Numbered from the stretch's first letter, positions 26,144-35,303 are shown. The stretch is 64,000 nt of DNA from an uncultured Ignavibacteria bacterium (GCA_937873695.1 CALMYL010000008.1:299369-363368), one strand, 5' to 3'. Notes: generated from the sequence alone by a model not told the origin. Numbers and translations: made by a program.

Positions 26144-26920
26144 ATGAAACAATCCGTTTTTATCACAGTAGTCCTGGTAGTAGCATTAGTAGTATCATTT
26201 GCAGTATTCCAGTTCGTATTTGGAAGCCCAAACAATTTTAAGGGCGGCGATACCATAGCAGGAACCCCGGTTAACGTATTCGGTCAGATCTATAAAGGCG
26301 GACCGGTTGTTGTTGCACTTATGACCATCAGTATTATGGTTATTACATTCATTATCGAAAGACAGCTCTCCTTAGGCAAAGCCAAAGGAAGAGGCGCAAT
26401 TGAACCTTTTGTAAAAAAAGTCCAGACACTTGTTATGGATAACGACATAGATGGAGCAATTGCAGAGTGCAATAAACAGAAGGGTTCGCTGGCCAATGTA
26501 CTTAGGCTGGCACTGGAGCGCTACAATGTGGTTAAAAATGACCCCATTGACGGCGAAAAGAAAATGGCAGAAGTACAGCGCGCCATTGAAGAAGCTATGA
26601 TGCTTGAAGTTCCTCTTTTAGAAAGAAATCTTGTTGCGCTTTCAACAATCGCATCAATTTCTGTGTTAGTGGGTCTGTTTGGTACAGTACTTGGTATGAT
26701 CCGTTCATTCCAGGCGCTTGCTACAGCAGGTACACCTAACGCTACAGAACTTTCAACAGGTATTTCTGAAGCTCTTATCAATACGGCTTTCGGTATCTTC
26801 GGAGCTATTGTTGCTATTATAGGTTACAATTACTTCTCAACTCGCGTAAGCAACTTCACCTATATGATCGATGAAGCTACTTACAACATAATGCAGATTT
26901 TGACTGTTAAATCCAAATAA
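26144..26920 (+). CDS. exbB: ExbB/TolQ/MotA family proton channel
   Basis: A 258-residue inner-membrane protein that uses proton motive force to energise TonB- or Tol-type systems. It has an extra N-terminal helix (5-28), then the three ExbB helices at about 57-78, 165-190 and 205-232, with the long cytoplasmic part between the first two. The signature LVGLFGTVLGMIRSF and the following GISEALINTAFGIFGAI are intact. GGAGG lies 10 bp before the ATG. Together with two ExbD genes it forms a classic operon; no TonB gene follows. Confidence 0.92.
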   Translation: MKQSVFITVVLVVALVVSFAVFQFVFGSPNNFKGGDTIAGTPVNVFGQIYKGGPVVVALMTISIMVITFIIERQLSLGKAKGRGAIEPFVKKVQTLVMDNDIDGAIAECNKQKGSLANVLRLALERYNVVKNDPIDGEKKMAEVQRAIEEAMMLEVPLLERNLVALSTIASISVLVGLFGTVLGMIRSFQALATAGTPNATELSTGISEALINTAFGIFGAIVAIIGYNYFSTRVSNFTYMIDEATYNIMQILTVKSK

Positions 26921-26980
26921 GGCACTGTTTAATTTAAAGGACATTTACTTAAAAAATTTAGTATAAGAAAGTAAAAGAAT

Positions 26981-27568
26981 ATGCCAGCAGTCAAAAAACG
27001 CAGAAAACCCGCACAAGCTATAGATATGACGCCGTATGTAGACGTTATCATGCTTATATTGACCTTCTTTATCTTAACGGCACAGTTCAAAGCAGAGCTT
27101 GCCGAGGATATTCAGGTAAAGCTGCCTAACTCAGGTAATGATACAACTAAACTGCCTGAAAGAAATGTTATGACGCTTGTTATCAATCGTTTTGGTGATA
27201 TCTTTGCCGATGTTGATAACATCAATGTAAGAGAAGATGTTCTCGGTGATCCTATCGGCCTTGCTGCTTATCACCCGGATAGCACAACTCAGCCGGGATG
27301 GACAAATCCCTCTAATCTGAATGATAAAGGGGAAATGAAAAGACCGATCGTTGCTTTTAATGACAGGGAAAAGTTCAAGAAACTATTGATCGATTTCCGT
27401 TTGTCTTCGAAAAGTAATGTAGGTAAAGATCTGAGAATAGTGGTTAAAGGTGATAAAGAAGCTGATATAGGCGCAGTGCAGGACCTGATGGAAATTATGA
27501 AAGAAACCAAAAATACAAGGTTTTCTTTTGTAACGGATCTCGAAACTGACGAAAAAGAGAAGAAGTAA
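26981..27568 (+). CDS. exbD: ExbD/TolR family protein (first copy)
   Basis: A 195-residue bitopic protein. After a basic cytoplasmic N-terminus, a single helix (about 20-42) begins with IDMTPYVDVIMLILTFFIL, which holds the essential proton-carrying aspartate. The periplasmic domain follows (45-195), larger than in E. coli ExbD (~141) because of an insert around 85-125. It ends with a lysine-rich tail. It lies 60 bp after exbB. Confidence 0.9.
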   Translation: MPAVKKRRKPAQAIDMTPYVDVIMLILTFFILTAQFKAELAEDIQVKLPNSGNDTTKLPERNVMTLVINRFGDIFADVDNINVREDVLGDPIGLAAYHPDSTTQPGWTNPSNLNDKGEMKRPIVAFNDREKFKKLLIDFRLSSKSNVGKDLRIVVKGDKEADIGAVQDLMEIMKETKNTRFSFVTDLETDEKEKK

Positions 27569-27661
27569 AGGTAACACAGTTAATTCTGTTAACTTTGTAA
27601 TTTAAATAATTAGTTTTACCTGTTCGTACTTTTGTTTGAACAGGTACAGGAGAAATACATA

Positions 27662-28189
27662 ATGGCAAGTGTTGAACAGGCCGAAGGCGGCAGCGAAAAA
27701 CGCGGACGCAAACAAAATAAATGGGCTAAGCGTAAACGTGTAGGATTCCATATTGATATGACGCCCTATGTTGACGTTATTATGCTTTTGCTTACATTTT
27801 TCATTATGACATCAACATTGAACCAGCCGCAGGTTATGCAGATAAACCTGCCGAAAGGCGATATTGAATCAACCGTAAAGGTTGATATGGGTAATGTTGT
27901 ATTCATAAGAATATCTGAAAAAGGCAATATCGGGCTGTCAAAAGGTAAGTCTGATGGAACCGAAGAACAGCCAATAAAGGTAAGTCTTGAACAGATGAGG
28001 CAGTATCTCGAAGGCTGGGGAACGGCAAATAAGGAAATGATCATGATCCTTAAGTTCCACCGCAAAGCCAAGTATGATATGATGATATCGGTGCTTGATG
28101 AGATAAACCGCGCAGCTATAGAAAAGCGTTACAGCTTTTCTAAAATGGAAGAGCCTGATTTCAAGGTGCTCGAAGCCATTGGCGGTTAG
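27662..28189 (+). CDS. ExbD/TolR family protein (second copy)
   Basis: A 175-residue ExbD paralog. The start is set at the ATG 27662, with AGGAG 9 bp before it. The very basic N-terminus (KRGRKQNKWAKRKR) precedes the helix with IDMTPYVDVIMLLLTFFIM and its key Asp. The periplasmic domain has VVFIRISEKGNIGLSKGK. Two ExbDs with one ExbB are usual in Bacteroidota and may form a mixed stator. It ends with a good terminator. Confidence 0.9.
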   Translation: MASVEQAEGGSEKRGRKQNKWAKRKRVGFHIDMTPYVDVIMLLLTFFIMTSTLNQPQVMQINLPKGDIESTVKVDMGNVVFIRISEKGNIGLSKGKSDGTEEQPIKVSLEQMRQYLEGWGTANKEMIMILKFHRKAKYDMMISVLDEINRAAIEKRYSFSKMEEPDFKVLEAIGG

Positions 28190-28264
28190 TTTTGCCCGAA
28201 TAGATCAGCAATAAATATTTTCATAGATTATGCTTAACTGATTCACGGATTGTTTCAAAATATT

Positions 28265-28300
28265 AAAGGACATTCTATTGATAGAGTGTCCTTTTTGTTT
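28265..28300 (+). terminator. Intrinsic terminator of the exb operon
   Basis: Stem AAAGGACA/TGTCCTTT extended inside by TCTAT/ATAGA with one T-G mismatch, followed by TTTTTGTTT. It lies 76 bp past the second exbD. Confidence 0.85.
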
Positions 28301-28320
28301 AACATCATACTCGAATGTAT

Positions 28321-28806
28321 CTACAAATCGCCTTCAACTTCCACTTTGGTTACCTTGTATGAGTTTATCACATCCTTAGCGGAGTAAATTATCCCAATTA
28401 GAACAAGTGTCATACCAACCAAAAATATTAGAAGTGGGGCCATTCGCAGAATATAAGATGTGAAAAATATATTTACTCCAATTAAGATCGAGGTCAAAAC
28501 AAACAAAAGTATAGAACCCATTGTGTACAAAATCGCATTGCGGATTTCTTTGCATCTTTGGGTCAGCATTGCTATCTGGCTTGAAATACTTGAATAACGG
28601 AACTGTTCATTTACTCCGGGTTCTTCATTCCTTGATATTTTAATGTGATGCCTTCTTCTTTCTTCGTTCAGCAGCCTTATTCGGTTGATTGTGCTTGTAT
28701 AACGGTTGTGCATACTAAGCAGAAGCAAAGCGGTTGCTGAAATTCCCAGTGCCGGGGCAAGTATTGCCTGAATAGCTTCAATACCTGTCAAAATAGTGTC
28801 ATTCAT
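28321..28806 (-). CDS. DUF2721 membrane protein
   Basis: A 161-residue protein with three membrane helices (about 8-31, 90-112 and 117-140) and the DUF2721 feature of a basic amphipathic segment after helix 1 (RLLNEERRRHH) and MLTQRCKEIRNAI before helix 2. The ATG at 28806 has no clear ribosome-binding site. Conserved in many phyla; function unknown. Convergent with the exb operon. Confidence 0.85.
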   Translation of the reverse strand: MNDTILTGIEAIQAILAPALGISATALLLLSMHNRYTSTINRIRLLNEERRRHHIKISRNEEPGVNEQFRYSSISSQIAMLTQRCKEIRNAILYTMGSILLFVLTSILIGVNIFFTSYILRMAPLLIFLVGMTLVLIGIIYSAKDVINSYKVTKVEVEGDL

Positions 28807-29024
28807 TTTATTGATCTGTAAAAATTATTTTTCTGTAATGGATGCATTTACACAAATTTAATCAACAATTAATGAATCTACTATTCATTTGCCTATGCTA
28901 AAGCTGCTTTTAAACATGATTTTTCTTTCTTCAGTTATCTAAAAAACTTTATAATACATGTTTTCAGCATAACCATTATTTTTTTCACTACTTAATTTTC
29001 ATCTGAATAATCCTATATTTGTAA

Positions 29025-30356
29025 ATGAATTCTAAAGTGCTGATAATAGACGATGAACCTGCGATCAGAAGCCTGCTTGAAAGGATACTTACTCTTGATG
29101 GTTTCGCAGTTATCACAGCCCCGGATTTTGCTTCTGGTATAGCGCAAGCCGAAAAAGAAAATATTGCAGTAATTGTAACTGATGTAAAGCTGCCGGACGG
29201 CAGCGGAATTGACCTTACCAGAAAGATTAAATCCGCTTACCCTGATATTGAAATAATAGTTATTACCGCATTTGGACAAATAAAAGACGGCGTCGAAGCA
29301 ATGAAAAACGGCGCATTTGATTACCTGGTAAAGGGTGATGATGACGATAAGCTTCCGCTCACCGTTAAGCGCGCTTATGAAAAGGCAATGATGCATCGTG
29401 AAGTTAAAGAGCTCCGCAGCCGTATAGATTCCAAATTTGCTTTCAGTAAGATAATCGGCAAATCAAAAAAGATTTCAGAAGCTATTGAATTTGCCAAAAA
29501 AGCCGCGCCAACTGATACAACAGTGCTGCTATTGGGTGAAACCGGGACAGGTAAAGAGCTTTTCGCGCAGGCCATTCACAATTCAAGCAAACGTGCCGCT
29601 AAAAAATTCATAGCGGTAAACTGCAGCGCAATTCCAAAGGACCTTCAGGAATCGGAATTCTTCGGTCACAAAAAAGGCGCGTTTACCGGCGCAGTGAACG
29701 ATAAGAAGGGTTACTTTGAAGAAGCCAATGGCGGCACAATTTTTCTTGATGAAATTGGCGAAATGTCAATGCAAACGCAGGCTAAATTACTGCGTACCAT
29801 CGAAGAAAAAACTTACCTGCGTGTTGGCGATCCCAAAGAGCATACACTTGATATAAGAATAATTGCTGCAACTAACCGTGACCTGAAAGCAGCTATTGCT
29901 GAAGGCACTTTCCGTGAGGACCTTTATTACAGGCTGAATACATTTACAATTCACCTGCCTTCTCTTGCTGAAAGACCTGATGACCTGGATATACTGATAA
30001 GTTATTTTGTGGATTACTACTCGGAGAAACTTAACAAGAAGATCGGTACTGTTAGATCTGATTTTGCTGATACCCTGAAGTCATACAGATTTAAGGGAAA
30101 TATCAGAGAACTAAAAAATATTATCGAGCGTGCAGTAATACTTGCAGGAGATAACCAGCTTACTAAGGAACTTCTTCCGGAAGAATATTCAGATTCAAAA
30201 CCCGGCAGCACTGAACATTCCCTTGAAAGTGTTGAGAAAGCTCATATCATCAAAACTTTAAAAGATTTCCATGGCAACAAAACACAAACCGCTAAAGCAC
30301 TTGGTATTGGCACTGTTACCCTTTACCGAAAACTAAAAGAATACGGAATAGAATAA
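29025..30356 (+). CDS. Sigma-54-dependent response regulator (NtrC family), probable regulator of kdp
   Basis: A 443-residue transcription activator. The receiver domain (1-118) has the phospho-acceptor D53 (VTDVKLPDGSG). The AAA+ domain (about 135-365) has Walker A GETGTGKELFAQ, the sigma-54 contact loop GAFTGA and Walker B GGTIFLDEIGEM. A C-terminal Fis-type helix-turn-helix (KTQTAKALGIGTVTLYRKLKEYG) ends it. It is encoded 150 bp before the kdp operon, and that gap holds a -24/-12 promoter with candidate activator repeats. So it very likely replaces KdpE; its kinase may be the one at 37609. A perfect TATATTTG ends 3 bp before the ATG but lacks a -33 TTG. Confidence 0.92.
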   Translation: MNSKVLIIDDEPAIRSLLERILTLDGFAVITAPDFASGIAQAEKENIAVIVTDVKLPDGSGIDLTRKIKSAYPDIEIIVITAFGQIKDGVEAMKNGAFDYLVKGDDDDKLPLTVKRAYEKAMMHREVKELRSRIDSKFAFSKIIGKSKKISEAIEFAKKAAPTDTTVLLLGETGTGKELFAQAIHNSSKRAAKKFIAVNCSAIPKDLQESEFFGHKKGAFTGAVNDKKGYFEEANGGTIFLDEIGEMSMQTQAKLLRTIEEKTYLRVGDPKEHTLDIRIIAATNRDLKAAIAEGTFREDLYYRLNTFTIHLPSLAERPDDLDILISYFVDYYSEKLNKKIGTVRSDFADTLKSYRFKGNIRELKNIIERAVILAGDNQLTKELLPEEYSDSKPGSTEHSLESVEKAHIIKTLKDFHGNKTQTAKALGIGTVTLYRKLKEYGIE

Positions 30357-30359
30357 TCC

Positions 30360-30430
30360 TTTGAAACACATTTAGGACCCTTTCAATATGATATAACCAT
30401 TTCATTTTGAAACACTGCTTTCTTGAAATC
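30360..30430 (+). promoter_or_regulatory. Candidate upstream activator sites for the NtrC-type regulator
   Basis: The 10-mer TTTGAAACAC occurs at 30360-30369 and again at 30406-30415, 46 bp apart on the same face to within about four helical turns. TTTCAA at 30381-30386 and CTTGAAATC at 30422-30430 give further half-sites, partly as inverted repeats (TTGAAA...TTTCAA). They lie 35-105 bp upstream of the -24/-12 promoter, the usual place for enhancer sites. Inferred. Confidence 0.45.
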
Positions 30431-30464
30431 ATGTGATTTTGAGCCGGAATTGCTATAAATTTTC

Positions 30465-30478
30465 GGCACAGCAATTGC
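30465..30478 (+). promoter_or_regulatory. Sigma-54 (-24/-12) promoter of the kdp operon
   Basis: The string cGGCACAGCAATTGCTTT has GG at 30465-30466 and GC at 30477-30478 with exactly 10 bp between. It matches TGGCAC-N5-TTGC except for the first base. Transcription would start near 30490, about 17 bp before the first ORF of the operon. The gene just upstream encodes a sigma-54 activator with an intact GAFTGA loop. Confidence 0.8.
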
Positions 30479-30506
30479 TTTGTACCTGGTTAAAAATTAC
30501 TAAAAT

Positions 30507-30605
30507 ATGCATGAAATACTAATCATCTTATTGATGCTGTGGCTTGGGGGATTGATGTTCTGGATATTCTTCAGACTTACCGAAAAAGGGGAAAATATAT
30601 TATGA
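30507..30605 (+). CDS. 32-residue single-TM peptide coupled to kdpF
   Basis: ORF MHEILIILLMLWLGGLMFWI plus a 12-residue polar tail (FFRLTEKGENIL). One hydrophobic helix (about 3-22), then a charged tail, so probably inner-membrane. Its TGA stop overlaps the kdpF start as ATGA, a sign of translational coupling. It is the first ORF after the sigma-54 promoter. Short, so its reality rests on position, hydrophobic pattern and overlap. Might be a second KdpF-like subunit or a leader peptide. Confidence 0.55.
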   Translation: MHEILIILLMLWLGGLMFWIFFRLTEKGENIL

Positions 30606-30679
30606 CGATTTTGTTTATCATCAGTATCGCGGTTTTTGCTTACCTGGTTTATTCACTAATTAAAGCAGAAAGGTTTTAG
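30602..30679 (+). CDS. kdpF: KdpF, small subunit of the K+-transporting ATPase
   Basis: A 25-residue one-helix peptide (starting MTILFIISIAVF, ending LIKAERF), matching KdpF in size, hydrophobic core and basic tail. KdpF stabilises the KdpABC complex in the membrane. AAGGGG lies about 10 bp before its ATG. kdpA follows after 6 bp. Confidence 0.88.
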   Translation: MTILFIISIAVFAYLVYSLIKAERF

Positions 30680-30685
30680 TACGAA

Positions 30686-32386
30686 ATGGAATTTCTTTAT
30701 TCTGCAATAATTATTCTGGTTACAATATTACTTGCTGTTCCGCTTGGCAGGTATGTTTCAAAAGTATTTAAAGGTGAAAAGACTTTATTGGATTTCTTTG
30801 AACCCATCGAAAAGCTGATCTTCAAAGTCAGCGGGGTAAACCCGCTTTCGGAAATGGACTGGAAGCAGAACCTGAAGGCTTTGCTGACAATCAATTTGGT
30901 TTGGTTTATCTGGATAATGTTCGTGCTTCTTACGCAAACATGGCATCCGTTCTGGAATCCCGATAACATACTATCTATGGAGCCAACTCAGGCTTTTAAT
31001 ACTGCTGTTAGTTTTGTTACAAACACTAACCTGCAGCATTATTCCGGCGAAACAGGTGCATCATATTTTACACAGCTGCTTGCGCTCGCATTTCTGCAGT
31101 TTGTTTCTGCGGGTACAGGTATCGCAGCGCTTGCGCTGCTGTTTAAAGGTCTCGCAAACAAATCAACCAGGAATCTGGGTAATTTTTATTATCATTTAGT
31201 AAGAGCCTGCACACGGATACTGCTTCCTCTTTCAATAGTACTGGCAGTTGTGTTGCTGCTGAACCAGACACCAATGACATTCAAAGGATCTGAAACAATT
31301 GTGACTCTGCAGGGCGATACAGTAAGCGTGGCACGCGGACCCGTTGCTGCGATGGTTGCAATTAAACAGCTTGGCACAAACGGCGGCGGATTTTTCGGTC
31401 CAAACTCAACACATCCGTTCGAAAATCCGAACGGCATTACAAATGCCGCGGAAAATGCAGCAATTCTTCTGATCCCAATAGCAATGGTGTTTGCTTTGGG
31501 GTACTACCTGAATAGAAAGAAACTCTCATACATTATTATAGCAGTAATGACTGCCGGGTATCTGATGCTTCTTATTCCGACGATTGTGCAGGAAACAGGC
31601 GGCAACCCAAAGATAACACAAATGGGTATAACGCAGCCGCAGGGCAGCATGGAAGGCAAAGAAGCCGGGTTTGGACCCGTGCTTTCAGCACTATGGTCAA
31701 TAAGTACTACAGTAACATCAAACGGCTCTGTAAACTCCATGCACGATAGCTTCACAGCCTTATCGGGCGCGTTCCAGATGATGGGTATGCAGCTCAATGC
31801 TTTTTATGGGGGAGTTGGAGTAGGCTTTATCAATATGTTTATTTTTATGATAATCGCCGTGTTTATTTCCGGACTCATGGTTGGCAGAACGCCTGAATTT
31901 TTGGGTAAAAAGATAGAAGTACGGGAAGTTAAAATTGCAATTCTGGTTGCATTACTGCACCCGTTGTTAATTTTGGGCGGTACGGCACTCGCATCGCATA
32001 CATGGATGATAACAGAAAATCCGGGGGAAGTCTTGAAATGGCTTAATAATCCCGGCTTCCACGGATTCAGCGAAATGCTTTATGAATTCACTTCCGCTGC
32101 GGCAAATAACGGCTCCGGGTTTGAAGGACTTGGCGATAACACACCGTTCTGGAATATTTCTGCAGGTATAGCTATGCTGCTTGGCAGGTATATCCCGATT
32201 ATAGGACCTATAATGATCGCCGGACTCCTTTCGCAGAAGAAATATATTCCTGAATCAGCAGGTACACTTAAGCTAGATTCCGGTATGTTTGGAGTAATGT
32301 TATTTGCGGTGATACTTATTGTAGGTGCACTTTTATTTATACCTGCACTTGTGCTGGGTCCAGTTTCAGAATACTTAACAATTTAA
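30686..32386 (+). CDS. kdpA: K+-transporting ATPase subunit A (K+ channel-like subunit)
   Basis: 566 residues, about ten membrane helices. The four pore-loop selectivity filters of the SKT superfamily are visible: VTNTNLQHYSGE, GTNGGGFFGPNSTHPFENP, STTVTSNGSVN and AAANNGSGFEGL. KdpA binds and admits K+ while KdpB hydrolyses ATP. Normal length (E. coli 557). Start ATG 30686 gives the usual short N-terminus. Confidence 0.97.
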   Translation: MEFLYSAIIILVTILLAVPLGRYVSKVFKGEKTLLDFFEPIEKLIFKVSGVNPLSEMDWKQNLKALLTINLVWFIWIMFVLLTQTWHPFWNPDNILSMEPTQAFNTAVSFVTNTNLQHYSGETGASYFTQLLALAFLQFVSAGTGIAALALLFKGLANKSTRNLGNFYYHLVRACTRILLPLSIVLAVVLLLNQTPMTFKGSETIVTLQGDTVSVARGPVAAMVAIKQLGTNGGGFFGPNSTHPFENPNGITNAAENAAILLIPIAMVFALGYYLNRKKLSYIIIAVMTAGYLMLLIPTIVQETGGNPKITQMGITQPQGSMEGKEAGFGPVLSALWSISTTVTSNGSVNSMHDSFTALSGAFQMMGMQLNAFYGGVGVGFINMFIFMIIAVFISGLMVGRTPEFLGKKIEVREVKIAILVALLHPLLILGGTALASHTWMITENPGEVLKWLNNPGFHGFSEMLYEFTSAAANNGSGFEGLGDNTPFWNISAGIAMLLGRYIPIIGPIMIAGLLSQKKYIPESAGTLKLDSGMFGVMLFAVILIVGALLFIPALVLGPVSEYLTI

Positions 32387-32413
32387 TTACAGATAAGAGA
32401 ATTTAATAAACAT

Positions 32414-34465
32414 ATGTCTAAACATCCACGAGTATCAAAATTATTTCAGAAAGAGCTTGTTGCCGAAGCGTTCAAACATTCTTTTGTAAAGCTGAACCCG
32501 GCGGCAATGATAAAGAATCCGGTAATGTTCGTTGTTGAGCTTGGTACAGTAATAATGCTTGTTATGAGCTTCTATTTACTGGCAAAGCCCGATGCAGTAC
32601 AGGGAAGTTTCGGTTATAACCTTGCTATCACTATGGTTCTTTTCATAACAGTGCTATTCGCGAATTTTGCAGAGGCATTAGCTGAAGCAAGGGGTAAGGC
32701 GCAGGCTGAAACCCTTCGCAGAACAAGGCAAGAAACACCTGCGAATGTTTTAATGCCGGGTGGAGAATTGAAAAAAGTAATGTCTTCTGAGCTGAAAAAG
32801 GGCGATGTGTTCGTTACAGCAGCAGGTGAAATTATTGCCACAGACGGCGAAATAATTGAAGGTATTGCTACTATTGATGAGTCAGCAATTACGGGTGAAT
32901 CAGCCCCGGTTATCCGCGAAGCAGGCGGCGACCGCTCAGGCGTAACCGGCGGCACAAAAGTACTTACAGATTTTATCAAAGTACAGGTTACTACTGAAAA
33001 AGGTGAATCATTTTTAGATAAAATGATAACCCTTGTTGAAGGCGCTAAAAGACAAAAAACGCCGAACGAGATAGCGTTAACTATCCTGCTTTCGGGTTTT
33101 ACCTTAATGTTCTTAATTGTTACAGTAACCCTTGAGCCCTTCGGTAGATTTGCGAATACCCCGATTGCAATTGCATCGCTGATATCATTATTTGTCTGCC
33201 TGATACCTACTACAATAGGCGGATTACTATCCGCAATTGGTATAGCCGGTATGGATAGAGCTCTTAGGGCTAACATAATAGCTAAATCAGGCAGGGCAGT
33301 TGAAACTGCCGGTGATATTGATACACTGCTGCTGGATAAGACCGGTACTATCACAATTGGTAACCGTAAGGCAACAAATTTCTACAATGTAAACGGAATG
33401 CCTGACAGCGATTTTATAAAATACTGCGTATTGAGCTCTATTGCGGATGAAACACCTGAGGGGAAATCGATACTTGAGCTTGCAAAAAAAAGCAATATTG
33501 AAGTAAATTTAAGCGACCACAAGGATGATACTTTTATAAAGTTTACTGCCCAGACCAGGATGAGCGGATTGGATACTAAAAACGGACTTTCAGTGCGCAA
33601 AGGTTCAATTGATACTATCAGGGATCTTGTGCAATCCGGCGGAAAATCTATTCCGGTGAATATGCAGAAGATAGTCGCCGAGATCGCATCAAATGGCGGT
33701 ACGCCGCTTGCTGTTGCAGTAAACGGCGAAGCTGCCGGTGTGATACAGCTTGAAGATATTATAAAAACAGGTATACAGGAAAGATTTGAAAGGCTGCGCA
33801 AAATGGGTGTAAAGACCGTTATGGTAACGGGCGATAACCCGCTTACAGCAAAATTCATTGCAGGTAAAGCCGGCGTTGATGATTTCATAGCTGAAGCAAA
33901 ACCTGAAGATAAAATGAACTACATCAAGACGGAACAAAGATCAGGAAAACTTGTGGCTATGATGGGTGACGGCACCAATGACGCTCCCGCATTGGCGCAG
34001 GCTGATGTTGGTGTGGCAATGAATTCCGGTACACAGGCTGCCAAGGAAGCCGGTAATATGGTTGATCTTGATAACGACCCGACAAAACTTATTGAAGTAG
34101 TCGAGATTGGCAAGCAGCTTTTAATTACAAGAGGCGCATTAACAACATTTTCAATTGCAAATGATGTTGCTAAGTATTTCGCTATTGTTCCCGCCCTTTT
34201 CATCGCTTCTATACCTGAGCTGCAGGCGCTGAATATCATGGGACTCGTTTCGCCTCAGTCCGCGATACTTTCCGCGGTGATATTTAACGCGATAATTATC
34301 CCGATTCTTATTCCGCTTGCATTAAAGGGAGTTGCATACCGTCCCTTAGGAGCGGAATCACTTCTGGCAAGGAACCTGCTGATCTACGGTCTGGGCGGAG
34401 TAATTGTACCTTTTGCAGGTATTAAGCTGATAGATGTACTATTAACAATTTTTAACTTAGTCTAA
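32414..34465 (+). CDS. kdpB: K+-transporting P-type ATPase subunit B
   Basis: 683 residues, the catalytic P-type ATPase subunit. The phosphorylated aspartate D308 lies in [13 protein letters not shown], the TGES actuator motif is at [18 protein letters not shown], the nucleotide domain has KGS and [11 protein letters not shown], and the hinge [18 protein letters not shown] is complete. Membrane helices at ~33-55, ~62-82, ~217-240, ~250-275 and in the last 100 residues. It starts 28 bp after kdpA. Confidence 0.97.
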   Translation: MSKHPRVSKLFQKELVAEAFKHSFVKLNPAAMIKNPVMFVVELGTVIMLVMSFYLLAKPDAVQGSFGYNLAITMVLFITVLFANFAEALAEARGKAQAETLRRTRQETPANVLMPGGELKKVMSSELKKGDVFVTAAGEIIATDGEIIEGIATIDESAITGESAPVIREAGGDRSGVTGGTKVLTDFIKVQVTTEKGESFLDKMITLVEGAKRQKTPNEIALTILLSGFTLMFLIVTVTLEPFGRFANTPIAIASLISLFVCLIPTTIGGLLSAIGIAGMDRALRANIIAKSGRAVETAGDIDTLLLDKTGTITIGNRKATNFYNVNGMPDSDFIKYCVLSSIADETPEGKSILELAKKSNIEVNLSDHKDDTFIKFTAQTRMSGLDTKNGLSVRKGSIDTIRDLVQSGGKSIPVNMQKIVAEIASNGGTPLAVAVNGEAAGVIQLEDIIKTGIQERFERLRKMGVKTVMVTGDNPLTAKFIAGKAGVDDFIAEAKPEDKMNYIKTEQRSGKLVAMMGDGTNDAPALAQADVGVAMNSGTQAAKEAGNMVDLDNDPTKLIEVVEIGKQLLITRGALTTFSIANDVAKYFAIVPALFIASIPELQALNIMGLVSPQSAILSAVIFNAIIIPILIPLALKGVAYRPLGAESLLARNLLIYGLGGVIVPFAGIKLIDVLLTIFNLV

Positions 34466-34475
34466 TTTAATAAAA

Positions 34476-35030
34476 ATGATAAAGAATTTAAAAAGTTCGC
34501 TCATCTTAACAGTAATATTGATCTTAATGTTCGGTGTTGTTTACCCGCTTGGAATATATACAATAGGATTGGTGTTTTCTTCAAACTCAGTTGGTTCGCC
34601 AATTGTGAAGAATGAACAGATTGTAGGATTTGAAAATATCGGTCAAAGTTTCACTGATGATAAATATTTCTGGGGCAGACCCTCGACAGTAGGTTACAAT
34701 GCTGCCTCCACGGGCGGTTCAAACAAAGGTCCCACTAACCCCGATTACCTGGCTGAAGTACAGGCAAGGATCGATACTTTCCTGTTGCATAACCCGGGCG
34801 TAAAGAAAGAAGAAATTCCATCTGACCTGGTTACTGCGCCCGGCTCGGGTATCGACCCCAATATCTCGCCAAACTCTGCGTACATACAGGTAAAAAGGAT
34901 AGCTGTAGTGCGGAATTTACCTGAAGCACAAATAAAAGCTCTTGTTGATCAAAGCATTGAAAACACAGTGTTGGGAATGCCTGTAATAAATGTACTTAAA
35001 CTGAATTTAAAACTTGATGAATTAAAATAA
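34476..35030 (+). CDS. kdpC: K+-transporting ATPase subunit C
   Basis: 184 residues. One N-terminal membrane helix (8-32) followed by a periplasmic domain with the family motifs FWGRPSTVGYNAASTGGSN and DLVTAPGSGIDPNISP. KdpC is an accessory subunit that raises K+ affinity and complex stability. It follows kdpB by 10 bp and shares its operon. Confidence 0.96.
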   Translation: MIKNLKSSLILTVILILMFGVVYPLGIYTIGLVFSSNSVGSPIVKNEQIVGFENIGQSFTDDKYFWGRPSTVGYNAASTGGSNKGPTNPDYLAEVQARIDTFLLHNPGVKKEEIPSDLVTAPGSGIDPNISPNSAYIQVKRIAVVRNLPEAQIKALVDQSIENTVLGMPVINVLKLNLKLDELK

Positions 35031-35063
35031 ACAGATCAAATTGAAAATGTCCTACGCTGTAAT

Positions 35064-35142
35064 AACACACCCCGTCTTTTCGGCTATCGCCGAACAGACA
35101 CCCCTCTTGAGAGGGGAGGGAGCGAAGCGGAAGGGGTGTGTT
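35064..35142. repeat. Nested palindrome (cloverleaf-like) in the kdp spacer
   Basis: Outer arms AACACACCCC (35064-35073) and GGGGTGTGTT (35133-35142) pair over 10 bp. Inside lie TTCGGC-TATC-GCCGAA (35079-35094) and CCCCTCTTGAGAGGGG (35101-35116). No coding sense. Resembles REP/MITE-like elements; related composite palindromes occur at 42.97-43.19 kb and 46.04-46.12 kb. Confidence 0.75.
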
Positions 35143-35173
35143 ACTTACTTTTTTAATTAAAATAATTAAACAT

Positions 35174-35299
35174 ATGATCACATTAAAAATGAAAAACCAC
35201 GATATTGATCATTATGAATTACTAATTGAAATGCTCCCGGTGATAATAACACTATTGGGAGTACTAATAGCGAACATATTATATTTTATCTATGACTAA
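35174..35299 (+). CDS. 41-residue single-TM peptide between kdpC and porin
   Basis: ORF beginning MITLKMKNHDIDHYE, with a hydrophobic helix at about 19-39 and a short FIYD end. No ribosome-binding site. Its stop overlaps an ATG at 35292 of the next frame, and lies 4 bp before the better porin ATG at 35304. Probably a small membrane protein; reality uncertain. Confidence 0.4.
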   Translation: MITLKMKNHDIDHYELLIEMLPVIITLLGVLIANILYFIYD

Positions 35300-35303
35300 C
35301 TTC

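Noticed and set aside
29014-29021. TATATTTG just before the NtrC-type regulator ATG as a promoter
   Set aside because: No TTG at the -33 distance, and transcription would start inside the coding region; kept only as a note.
32614-33354. 246-codon open frame on the minus strand
   Set aside because: Fully antisense to kdpB, with composition (Ser/Ile/Val/Pro) typical of a shadow frame and no ribosome-binding site.
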